A DNA stretch of 64,000 nucleotides from Sweltsa coloradensis (Eukaryota; Arthropoda; Insecta; Plecoptera; Chloroperlidae). Made by a program: the position numbers and the translations under genes. Positions within the stretch are counted from its first letter, which is position 1; every line of letters begins with the position of its first letter. The stretch spans positions 186,001 to 250,000 of the forward strand of contig JAMZAV010000785.1 in assembly GCA_024449915.1 (NCBI GenBank), in the 5' to 3' direction. This document shows positions 22,641 through 32,499 of this stretch, piece by piece. A model generated the notes under the pieces. The model saw nothing but the letters and a program-made list of their open reading frames with translations, had not been told where the DNA came from and did no database searches.

Positions 22641-23927
22641 ATTAGAGACGTGTGATAACTGTAATAAGTATTCTATTGTATTCTGTGTCTGTGTATTGTG
22701 TCATGAGCACTGAGCTCTATCTGCACTATACATACGAAGTAACATGCGTCTAGTGGCATTAACTATTAACGTTTGTTATGCTGGGAAATCGTTAACATTT
22801 AATGGTAAAATTATGCATCAACCATCTTTTACGTGTAGAGATATAAGTATTACATTAATTACCATGTTTTTTATACATATTTACCAAACATCATAATATA
22901 CACTCAATATAATAGCTTACACTTGAGGTAAATTCCATTTAAAGCAGTGATATTTGTTAATCCAAAGTCGAAGTAAATGAGGACATTTATTAAACACTGA
23001 GACTGATTAAAAATAATGCTACAGGGATCATTTGAATAATGCTCTAAACAAAAATCAATGAAATAAACAGCATTAAAATTTAAAAATATTCGATCTTGTC
23101 ATAATAAAGGATACACATTTAAATTTATGCCTCGGCTATCGTCGTACATTTGGCTTAAACCTTAAAGTACATAAAGTGTATAACATTAAGAATATGTAGT
23201 AGTACGTAAATGTGAAACGATAATTAATTATACTGAAAGTTCAATGTGACAGAATGGCAGATAATAGGGTTCACATTAGTGGATGATAGAGTTCTACATT
23301 AGAGCTAATAACATTATTAATCGTGTAATTATGCTCTTAGTTTATCTGGTTATACTTGATAGTTCGACAGATGCGGATAGCTCTGGAGAAGCTCATTTGA
23401 AGGATTATTGTGTCTTTTGGTTATTTGCTTAGTTATATTGAAAACTAAAAAAACAAAAGAAAAACAATGCGGCTTTCTAAGAAAAAATTACTATCGCATT
23501 AAAAAGTATGATTTATGCAAACAGAATCCGAACTTGCTACCATACTTCTTAATTCAATAAGTTCAAATTGCATAATATTATCATACATATATTATTATGA
23601 TTTATGAATAACATAAATACCAATACATATTAAATAGCAATAACAATTAAAGTCAATTTTCATGTTTTCAATTTATAAAATAGATTGCATTTTGTACACG
23701 TGTTTGAGAAATGTTTGCGAGTGTCTAATCATTTCTTGTCCGTTGTGTGGATGTATTCGGAACTGACGTGAACATTGTTAGGAGCATCATTAAGAAAGTA
23801 GTCATTTAATGTTTTTTTTTAATATGAGGACGATTACTCTAATTGTATGTGTGTATTAGCAGGAATTCTAAGCGAAACTACCAAAACAAAGAGGTTCAAG
23901 TTTTTTTGTGAATATTTTGATTTTGAT
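22641..23927. other. AT-rich DNA without recognisable features
   Basis: No open frame of note and no dispersed repeat was recognised across this stretch. Confidence 0.5.
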
Positions 23928-24306
23928 TTTGGTGGAGGTGCCGGGTATTTCGAGATTAATTTTTTAATCATACCAAATAAATGCATTTTAGATTTTCGTT
24001 AATATATTTTGTATAATACTCACTGCTCTGAAATTCTCTTGTACAGGATACATTTAATTACTTCGCACTTATGGTCCATGTTAAAATGTATTTGATAAAA
24101 TCATAAGTATACAGCGTTTTTCTATACATACACTTACATCCAATAATTGATTTGTTTTGTGGGTTGGTTGGTTGGTTGGTGTGGATTAAACTAAATTGTT
24201 TATTTGCCAGAGCAGTTCTTTAAACATAAATTATTAAACACATTTATTGACATTGTAGCGCTGTACGCCCTCGTTATTTAAGGGGTATGTTTGGTGGAGG
24301 TGCCGG
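23928..24306 (-). repeat. Two isolated matches to the 57-62 kb satellite core
   Basis: TTTGGTGGAGGTGCCGG occurs at 23928-23944 and again at 24290-24306. Its complement, CCGGCACCTCCACCAAA, is the most conserved part of the satellite units at 57.5-62.3 kb (exact at about 57590-57607). Flanks do not match, so these are either decayed units or short seeds of the array. A (GGTT)n tract lies between them at about 24164-24180. Confidence 0.5.
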
Positions 24307-24653
24307 TCCAAAGCAAATTCGTGTTATAAAACAGGGTATGGGACTGGGAGTTAAAAACAGATAGTACATATTTTCTGTATTATTTCGGTAATTATATTAT
24401 ATGGCATATTTGGTGCAGATGTCAAGTTATTGTATTGATTATTATATTATATGTTAGGATAAGATAACTTATACATTACGGCATAGTTATAAAGAAGTTT
24501 GTACCAAGATGTTTATAATAAAAATTATAGACGCACCTGTAGGCCTATTGTATGCTGTAATGTATAAAATACAAGTTGAAATTCTAAATATGCACAAGTA
24601 TAAAGCAAAGCATGTTGTGAATAGTTACGTTAGAGAGGCATATTTACATAAAG

Positions 24654-24710
24654 TGATGATGATGATGATGATGATAATGATGTGATGATGATGATGATGA
24701 TGATGATGAT
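24654..24710. repeat. (GAT)n microsatellite
   Basis: A trinucleotide tract of about 19 units with two interruptions. The minus-strand frame through it encodes a poly-His/Ile artefact. Confidence 0.95.
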
Positions 24711-25399
24711 AATTTAATCGCAATGATTGACTATATATACAAAGGCTCATGTGAAGCATTATTTTCTTAGTTTTCCTGTGTCTATATCGTAGCCTGAACG
24801 AAGTACAGATATTTTCCCAATCTTTCTCGGGCATTTTAAAATTAGATTTGAATGACCATTTTTCAATGTATCAATGTACAAAATATCTATGGTTGTGAAT
24901 ACTTTATACATCACAATTCACAACACAATCCGACGTCTATGTATGAAATATTTGCCAAGCTGATAAGCATTAAACGCGAAGGACATATAGCTACTTAAAG
25001 AGTCAATATTGATGTAGGAACACATGAACGTCATGTGATGACGTCAATCACAATACAAAACAACACGACATAATAAATTATGTAATTAATTTACTTCATC
25101 CCGAGATGCTCTCACAAGTCACATCCTAATTGGGAAAAAGTCGCTTCCACGCATGTCCTAGCGGGCACTCACCATCAACTTTTCATACCAATTTTATTTT
25201 ATTTTAAATTTGGTGCTCTTATAGGGTCTTTATTTACGACTTGGCGTAAACATTTAATGTATCAAGTTAATAATCCCTTTTCCAATGAATATAATCATAA
25301 TTTCTTCAATTTGGTTAGAGAAAAAATAATGCCTATACTTTCGAGAAAATTTTATTTATAATAATTTAACTTAGTCTTATTCCTTCAAAATATAGTGTA
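24711..25399. other. AT-rich DNA without recognisable features
   Basis: Nothing was recognised apart from a CRE-like TGACGTCA word at about 25038-25045. Confidence 0.45.
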
Positions 25400-25700
25400 T
25401 AGAACTGGTTCTCACGTCCGCCCCCACGTAAGCGCAAAGTTTCAGCGAGACTGCTATGTATAGACAGTCATCCACTTTACGGATCAGGAGTCAAGTTTCA
25501 ATATTTCTCTCCTGCTAATAAGTCTGCCACCTTCCCCCTCGAGCTTTGAGCCTCGAGCCGCCCCTAAGTGCGGGGTTGTTAAGAATAATGACACTGTATT
25601 ATTCAGACGCCATCCACGTGGCCACAAACTGAAAATTGAGCCTCCTTTGCGCGAGGGCGCGAGTGCGCGCAATGGCATTGGTTAGGGTTGACTGAGCTTG
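25400..25700. promoter_or_regulatory. GC-rich island, promoter- or enhancer-like
   Basis: CpG-dense sequence (TTGCGCGAGGGCGCGAGTGCG, GTCCGCCCCCACG) surrounds a block with GACACTGTATTATTCAGACG and CATCCACGTGGCC. It abuts the start of the minisatellite at 25713. No supported frame crosses it. Confidence 0.35.
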
Positions 25701-26044
25701 CACGAGCTGTGGGAATACGATGGTAACTATTGTGGGAATACGATGGTAACTAATGTAGGAATACGATGGTAATTCTGTGGGAATACGATGGTATTTGCAG
25801 GAGCGTCACTGGAGTTTGGACATTATGTGGGGGGGGGGGGAGGCACATCCAGCAGTGGCAATTCCAAAAATTTGCAAGAGGGGTTTAGTGTGAGCAGTGG
25901 CGTATACAGGAATTTATAATGGTCGGTTTTTCTCCTCTGAGGTCATTTTTATGGTGAAAATCTGTGCCTTTTAATGGATGACCATCTGTGTTTTTTTTCT
26001 TTTTCTTACTTTCGTTAATCAGGAAACACTCTCGTAGGTGTAAT

Positions 26045-26205
26045 TGACTTTATGTAAATCAATCCAGAAATAATAAAGTCCATCTCAGCGTTGTATCGAA
26101 CTCCGATTGCCGGTCGAATGCTTTACCACTAAGCTACCTAAGAACCGGGGTTCGATACCACGCTGAGATGGATTTTGTTATTTCTGGATTGATTACAACT
26201 GTAAG
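26045..26205 (-). repeat. Inverted pair of tRNA-derived SINE sequences
   Basis: On the minus strand, TAGCTTAGTGGTAAAGC (good A box) leads to an anticodon-like arm with GGC and GAGTTCGATAC (B-box-like), then TTTCTGGATTGATT. The right half repeats the B-box end (GGGGTTCGATACCACGCTG...TTTCTGGATTGATT) in the opposite orientation, so the pair forms a hairpin of about 55-bp arms. The TTCTGGATTG end is shared with the SINE heads in the family G elements. Confidence 0.6.
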
Positions 26206-26212
26206 TTGTTAA

Positions 26213-26842
26213 GGCTATTCGACCGCGTTTTTCTATTTTCCAGAATATGCTACCAAGTCAAAATATAGTGAATGGCTTTGAAACCTGGCTATTTTAGAAA
26301 ATAAAAAATATTTTTTTCAAATTTTTCTTATCCGGTACACGGCTAATATCGCCACCTCGAAATAATTTCAAACTTCAATTCGGCAGGGCACACCATTCAA
26401 CGTAGGGTGTTGTGCTTTTGAGATATTCATTTTCAACTGGTTTTCTATAGGCTGACTGAAAGAAAAAAGATTTTTTTAAACAATTGTCGTTCCTGTGAAT
26501 TTTTTCGTTTGGCGGTACAAATCGGTACAAAATATCACCAAACTAAAAAATTCGCAGGAAAGACAATTGTCAAAAAAGAACTTTTTTCTCTCAGTCAGCC
26601 CATAGAAAACCAGTTGAAAATAAATGTCACAAAAGCACAACACCCTACGTCGAATGGTGTGCCCTGAGGAATTGAAGTTTGAAATTATTTTGAGGTGGCG
26701 ATATTGGCCGTGTACCGGAACAGAAAAATTTGAAAAAAATAGTTTCGATTTTCTAAAATAGCCAGGTTTCAAAGCCATTCACTATATTTTGACTTGGTAG
26801 CATATTTTGGAAAATAGAAAAACGCGGTCGAATAGCCAAGCC
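26213..26842. mobile_element. Long palindromic element flanked by TTAA
   Basis: Two arms of about 300 bp are near-perfect reverse complements (GGCTATTCGACCGCG on the left, CGCGGTCGAATAGCC on the right), with a centre near 26525. TTAA lies directly outside at 26209-26212 and 26843-26846. The right end has a few extra bases (CAAGCC), so the termini are slightly asymmetric. TTAA targets are used by piggyBac and Kolobok transposons. No transposase is present; the 100-codon frame at 26476-26778 is a palindrome shadow. Confidence 0.75.
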
Positions 26843-27313
26843 TTAATTGGGGAAAAAAGGAAAACGAGGAAAATATTGGGGGGCGCACGCCACCCTCCCA
26901 AACCCCCTAATGACGCCAATGAATACGATGGTAGCTACTGTGGAATACGATGGTAACTACTAACTTACTGTGGGAATACGATGGTAACTACTAACTTACT
27001 GTGGGAATACGATGGTAACTACTAACTTACTGTGGGAATACGATGGTAACTACTAACTTACTGTGGGAATACGATGGTAACTACTAACTTACTGTGGGAA
27101 TACGATGGTAACTACTAACTTACTGTAGGAATACGATGGTAACTATAACTAACTATACTGTGAGATAGTATTGAGAACCGTGGACGATTGAATAGAATTT
27201 GTAGATTTTTATTATAGCTCTCTGTTTGTGCAGCCAAGGAAGTATATTATATTGCCGGACTATGTATTCCAGTTCGATGTTTGCATTTCACTGTAATCCA
27301 CCAATTTAACGAA

Positions 27314-27613
27314 AATTTAATTAATTACCGAGATTGCAGAAATAAACAATTTTACTACCATATTCATAATACAATCACAGATCATTGAACAAATCACACT
27401 ACTGGAGGGCCTACTCTCTATAATAGTTATATTCCGAAGGAAGTTAGCGTATGTTGGCGTCAACGAATTACGACAATATAATGTTTTTAATGAGTCATAA
27501 ATTGCTTCGTCCTCTGAAACTGTCAAGCCATACAAGTAGCGCAAGGTTTGGCATGGAGAATCAAATACCATTGTAATGTTGTGTATTCCCCAACACGTGC
27601 ATTCCGTAGCCAT
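27314..27613 (-). CDS. Weak candidate: 98-codon open frame, unknown protein
   Basis: The frame starts in good context (GATAAAATGGCTACGG) outside any recognised repeat. The product begins MATECTCWGIHN, has several Cys and no domain I recognise. A donor-like CTCG|GTAATT occurs near its end, so it could be a first exon. Random frames of this length are expected a few times in a window of this size and composition, so it may be chance. Confidence 0.12.
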
Positions 27614-28199
27614 TTTATCAGTATGATACTACCAGGGCAGGACTATCTATACATTCTACACTATATTATATTTACTTCCCATGTACATAAAAATAGAAAA
27701 CTGTAGTATCGTTCGTTAGCTAGCATAAATTACCATCATCACACTGACTTTTTGTCATCCATCATGCCACTATTTGCTTATGATTTGTTTGTAAAATAAT
27801 ATTATTTTGATTAATATACCCCGTTGTAAATTTGAAATAAAATCCTGAACCTTAGATTTGTCATTCGATTGTTATGAAGCTCATAACAAAATGTACTAAT
27901 TTCGTAATCTTTTATGGTTAATCCAACGAGGCCAACTTACTTAATTTTGCAAGTTTTGTTTTAAATATTACAAATGTTGATATTTGGTGATTCATTTTGC
28001 ATGACGCATTGCACCGTATTTTAGTCTGTTGTCTTCAGAAATGTGTTCCATCTCTACAGAATACGTCCCACTAATCACTTAAATAAAACAACATAATGTC
28101 CCATCTATGTATTTTTATACCTTCAGTTACTGTCAATAAGTTTTAGTAGATCACTCAATTGACTGGAACCAAACCCACGACCATCTGTGCTGATGCTAG
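27614..28199. other. AT-rich DNA without recognisable features
   Basis: No gene, RNA or repeat was recognised. Confidence 0.5.
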
Positions 28200-28600
28200 A
28201 ATACAGTAGCAAGAACAAAGAGTCACTTCTCAGTTCAAGTTTGCATTCTTCGCCGGTGACGGAATTCCAGCCCCGTTAACAGTTAGCGTACACTTCATAA
28301 ATAGTAGCATGTGAGAAGGGCGATAATGCCCGGCCGGGCTGTTCTGTTCGTTGGGGGGAGAAGAGAATGAGTCCAATTAGAGCGAAGCAGAAATAATGAA
28401 CCCCCTCCTCCCTTGTCCGTCAGTCACGACACTGCTGATCGTAGGTTCAACATTAATAAGCTGCTGCACTAGGATTGTCTGGATTAGAGGACAACGGATA
28501 CTAAATCGTGGACTCGACTATCTGATCCACCATATTAGGCATACGCGGTTGGTCACAACTGAAACTCGTTTTCTATGGACGGTTTTCGCTCAAATCTAAG
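28200..28600. promoter_or_regulatory. Candidate enhancer with Sox/Otx-like motif cluster
   Basis: A GC-richer block contains the palindrome GCCCGGCCGGGC (about 28330), GTCCAATTAGAGC (homeodomain core) and ATTGTCTGGATTAGAGGACA at about 28474, in which two inverted Sox-like words (ATTGT, ACAAC) flank an Otx/Goosecoid-type GGATTA. The plus-strand frame at 28396-28599 crosses it without homology. The regulatory role is inferred from motifs. Confidence 0.3.
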
Positions 28601-29736
28601 ATGTATTCAGTCTCATTGGTATGGGTTTTATTCACAAGGATCGTTGTCACTGGCAATGATATGCACAATATGAAATATAATCTTAAATATGTTCAAATTG
28701 AGACCAGAAATCGGTGCTTACACTTTATTGACTAAAATTCATAATTGATAGTAAAATGTATAAATGGTATTATTTTTGTATTACAAACCACTGATTACAC
28801 AAATGAGTTGTCGACAGCACAGATAACACAAATCAGCCTGTTGAAACTGGCTGTGTATGTATATATATTCTGTAAGGACTTTGCCTATTCGCTAATATAT
28901 TATAGATCTACATTTATTTACAAATTTATTTGTTGCGACGTGATTTCATTCATGTTGAAGTTGAAGAATTTTTCCCTTCCCACAGTGCTGTTCGGTATGA
29001 CTTTTCTGACAACCTTTTTGAAAGTTGGTTACCCTTCTTTTTTTTTTCTTCCTACAGTGTTCGACATTGATGGTGACGATGTGTTTATTTCAAAAGGTTA
29101 ATAAACACACCATAGTGGACATTATAAATGATATCTCCCTTCTGCTCAAATGTCACTGTTGGAATTTGCTAGACGAGTCACTCCAATATTAAATTCCGTA
29201 CTAGACTAAGTTTATGCTGAGCGCTAGAGGTAACATTTTGGTGTAGGGGGAGTATGTACCCATAATGAAGTGAGTGCAATACGTGGTTTTACTTATGCAT
29301 GTCAGAGGAAACGTGTACTCTTCAAATACAGCAGAAACACAGTCTTATTGAAAAATTGTGACTGACATGTACGAATACGAACAGTGACACATGTTCTTCG
29401 AAAGCAACGCAGACAATTCAACCTGACAACCTTTATGGATTGTTTATAGGTTGACATGGCGAAATGAAATCTTTCTCCGTAGCAACTGCGACTCCTATAT
29501 ACGCTCTGCTAACAGGAATGCCGTGCATCTCTGGAAGAGGGAGCGTATAATAATATCAGGGAGAGAGAACAGGAACGGGGACAATAAGCTCAGTGTTGTG
29601 CTTGTCTTCGTGTCATTTATAACATTCCCCTTCTCCCCTTCCTCACCCCTTCCCCACCCGCGCACATAGGAATCTGAAGGCTCTGGAATTCAATATCGTG
29701 CATTCCTCATCATCTGGATTTGTCTTGTCATTTCAG
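28601..29736. other. AT-rich DNA, no supported gene
   Basis: The longest non-repeat plus-strand frame in the window (118 codons, 28745-29101) is here. It is hydrophobic and AT-rich with no recognised domain, and its length fits chance. Nothing else was found. Confidence 0.4.
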
Positions 29737-29775
29737 GACCTTTTTCATCTGGAAGTACCAAATGAAACTTTGGGG
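29737..29775 (+). CDS. Weak candidate micro-exon (39 nt)
   Basis: A good acceptor (TTGTCTTGTCATTTCAG) is followed by 39 nt open in the first frame (encoding DLFHLEVPNETLG) and then GTAGGC, the same donor hexamer used by the candidate exon at 37298. A length divisible by three would keep phase. So short a match can arise by chance and no partner exon was found. Confidence 0.15.
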
Positions 29776-31078
29776 GTAGGCGAAGAGTGTTTTCAGACAA
29801 TTCAAACACACATTTTGATGTTGAGAACAACGTTTTTTTATGCAAGTGGTTACATTTAGTGGATGCCATTGGGTTAAAAGTAATTTATTTTATTGCACTT
29901 TATGATATTTTGTAAGTCTGCACTTATATCAACTTTCCACTCATGGCCGTGGTGTCAAGAATTCACACGAATAGTAAATTGCAGTCGTATGCAATATTCC
30001 ATTATGACGAACATCAAAATTATAATTTGAGATACAACTATCTCTGGAAAATAGAATGATAGTAGGCCTAATATATTTTGAGTCGTGTTTTCTTGCGTGG
30101 TACAATGCCAAATAGTTGTTTAGATTGATTGATTGGATATTCGAGACGATATAATTGTTTAGCATATTGCAGGAGGCGATGTATTTTCTCTGAGCTGACG
30201 TAACCTAATGGTCATAGTCAATGAAGAGTGGTTAGCACTTGGACGTTTGCATTTGAAGCACGTGTTTAGTTTACAGAGCTAAGTTTGATTATTCATATGC
30301 TTCTGAAGAATTACATAAAATAACTTTTTTCGGACATGGAAAAAAAATTTTAATGTAAGTTTACTTCTTAGTATGCCTTTCAACTATAAGACACCTATAT
30401 CTACGTAAAAATAATATTTTGATCTTGAATATTAAGCATTTATTTTTTTTAATTTAGCGTTTTGTTGAAACTACTTTTTTCTTCTATTCATTAAAATCCT
30501 ATACGTGAGTGGTTTCTTGCACGTATAATGGAAAATTATTCTTTTTGGGAATATTCCAATGGGAAAACCATATTTAGAGTAAAATTAGATTTTGTAGCAT
30601 TTTTAATACTATTATGTTCACCGATTAACAACAAAATCCTAAAACGCTAAATTTACTTATTTCTACACATATTACAGTAACGTTTAGAGTTTACGTTCAG
30701 TAGTACTAAACGTAGTATGGACTATCCCATCAAAGTGCCATGTATAACTAAACGAACTAAACGACGTATAGAAAAAGTCGGACGTAAAACAAAATATGGA
30801 AGGGTGTATTAGCAAATTAAAGGTAATTAATCATAGATGGTAGAATGAGTAGGCATGTATACACAACTTGCTAGTTGACTGTGATAAAGTCTTCACTTAG
30901 GAATTAAATTAAGCAAGAAAGTAAATTAAATGAATGCTGGAGGGAATTGAGATTTCTCTCGATTGTTAAAATCACAATGAAGGCTATACTTTATTTGCCA
31001 TATTTCATTAACTATTGAGTCAGACGCTTGGGCTTACACCGGCAAACATTCCTCTTAATTAAAAACAATGTGTTTAAA
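29776..31078. other. AT-rich DNA without recognisable features
   Basis: The minus-strand frame at 29941-30165 is not supported. TTGATTGATTGG at about 30124 resembles a Pbx-Hox word but stands alone in AT-rich sequence. Confidence 0.5.
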
Positions 31079-31538
31079 AACCCCTTCAGTCCATGTGGTC
31101 ATTTAAATGGACATCAAATTTCAAATTTTAATCCAGGTAAATGATTAGTTTTTCAATTTGACCCCAACTTTTTGTGAATAAAAAATAATACATTTTCCCC
31201 ATGTCAATGGGACAAAAAGTGTCCTTTGTAAAGAAATTTGAAAATATACATCTGCAAAAAAGGGTACAAATGGATAAAATGGGGTTTGTCCCAGAAAAGT
31301 AATATATTTCTAGTATTGTTATCATTTGAGATAAGGAAAAATCTTGTTTTAGGAATGGTCTTTAAATTTATATTTAAACCTAAATTGAAACTTTTATTCA
31401 AAATCCAAAATTTCACAAAATTCATTAATTAACGTGATAAAAAGTATTTGAAATGTTATTTTAAAATTTGAAATCAGAATTAATAAAATTGCTTTAATAA
31501 CTTAATTTACACCAATTTAATTCGGGACTGAAGGGGTT
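31079..31538. mobile_element. 460-bp MITE with perfect 14-bp terminal inverted repeats
   Basis: The ends AACCCCTTCAGTCC (31079-31092) and GGACTGAAGGGGTT (31525-31538) are exact inverted repeats. Outer bases (TTTAAA on the left, TTAG-like on the right if the CCCC end is taken) are compatible with, but do not prove, a TTAA target. The interior is AT-rich with partly inverted blocks. Frames on both strands (31128-31432) are shadows. No transposase is encoded. Confidence 0.8.
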
Positions 31539-31639
31539 AGATGCGTATATAGGCAAAGTTGTGAATGTGTAATACAAAACACAATTATTGTCGAAGGACT
31601 TAGATAGCCTATATTTTATATTTTTAGCCCCGATAGCTA

Positions 31640-31815
31640 CCATATTTTGATACTATAACATTTGCTTGTTTATTGACTCATTATTGTATCCAATTTTTAT
31701 TTAGTTGTAATGAAGGGAATCAGGCATAACTTGCTATGGGGCTATGGCCTCTCTGATTCTCTTCAACATTTTAAGTTTACTATGTATCTTAGCTTGTTGA
31801 ATAAATAATAATAGC
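31640..31815 (+). mobile_element. Retroelement 3' tail with hairpin (family T), plus copy
   Basis: About 150 bp match the reverse strand of 58385-58575. The core AGGGAATCAGGCATA pairs with TATGGCCTCTCTGATTCTCT to form a hairpin of about 17 bp, followed by TGTTGAATAAATAATAATA. A terminal hairpin plus a short A/T-rich tandem tail is the usual 3' end of many non-LTR elements. No coding is present in either copy. Confidence 0.6.
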
Positions 31816-32193
31816 CCAACCATTTAGTTTATAACATTAATTTTAATGCATTTTACTGCAGTTCTCCCATCGCTAATGCTAACAAAACTTTTCTGATAAT
31901 TTATGCTCATAGCACATGTTTTTGTTTTTTTGTTTTTTTAAATATAAACAATTCAGCAATAGATGAACAAATTTGTTTGAAAATAGTCAAACGAACATAT
32001 GATTTTACATTCTACATGGAATTTACGAAAATGAAAACATATAGCCAAGGTTTAAAATGGCTAATACATATGATATTATATGCAATTATTATTGTATTTA
32101 TTACTTCTTGCAGTGCAATGTGGCGTGTTATTTGATAATGCAAGCGTAAATAAATGAAAAATAATTGTACACAATAAAAAAACCTTAACATGC
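31816..32193. other. AT-rich DNA without recognisable features
   Basis: No gene or repeat was recognised. Confidence 0.5.
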
Positions 32194-32478
32194 CTAAAGA
32201 AGTGCGAATGGTAATGTGTTATGCGGTTGCATAACGACTTGAAAGTAGGAGTGGAACTTTTTTATGACGTGTCTATACGCGTTTCTCCTCGCCAAGTGAA
32301 ATAATACGCCTAATTTAATTTGGTTGCTAATAAATCTTATCCTACTGGGAGTTTCTAGGAAGAAAGCTGGTATAGGGGAGCTAATAATGAAAGAATGGTC
32401 TCCCAGAGGGGGTGTGTCTGCAGTGTCGCCCTCGCTAATTGTGCCAGGAACTGACGTCAGCACAGCACGTTTACAGCC
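32194..32478 (-). CDS. Candidate terminal exon or conserved regulatory element
   Basis: On the minus strand a textbook acceptor (TACTTTATTCTCTCTTTGCAG) precedes position 32478, and the first frame is then open for about 94 codons to a TAG at 32194-32196. The predicted peptide (start GCKRAVLTSVPGTISEGD) has no domain I recognise and becomes AT-rich downstream. The same stretch holds a perfect CRE (TGACGTCA at about 32452), CCAAGTGAAATAAT (NK2-like), CTTATCC (GATA) and several TAAT cores, so an enhancer is an equal alternative. The exon reading rests on splice signal and openness only. Confidence 0.25.
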   Translation of the reverse strand, partial: GCKRAVLTSVPGTISEGDTADTPPLGDHSFIISSPIPAFFLETPSRIRFISNQIKLGVLFHLARRNAYRHVIKKFHSYFQVVMQPHNTLPFALL

Positions 32479-32499
32479 CTGCAAAGAGAGAATAAAGTA

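Larger units (their letters stand above)
25797..26916. mobile_element. Non-autonomous DNA transposon inside the minisatellite
   Basis: The left end reads AGGAGCGTCACTGGAG and the right end is the reverse complement of GGCGTCATTAGGGGGTTT. An inner CAGTGGCGTATACAGG at about 25893 resembles the hAT-like CAGTGGCGTA termini seen in many invertebrates. The interior is made of nested elements (26045-26205 and 26213-26842) and carries no transposase. Superfamily is uncertain, and no clear target duplication was found. Confidence 0.55.
25713..27165 (+). repeat. Minisatellite (22- to 31-bp units), split by a 1.1-kb transposon
   Basis: The unit core is GGGAATACGATGGTAACT. Four short units (spacing 22-24 bp) start at 25713, 25735, 25759 and 25781. 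After the insertion, units start at 26921 and 26943, then every 31 bp exactly at 26974, 27005, 27036, 27067, 27098 and 27129. The 31-bp version adds ACTAACTTACT. The clean split shows the array predates the insertion or flanks it by chance. Confidence 0.92.

Noticed and set aside
24625..24834. Minus-strand poly-His/poly-Ile frame
   Set aside because: Direct translation of the (GAT)n microsatellite.
28745..29101. 118-codon hydrophobic open frame
   Set aside because: At roughly one-third GC about 7% of random codons are stops, so several stop-free runs of 100 codons are expected over six frames of 64 kb. No domain or exon signals support it.
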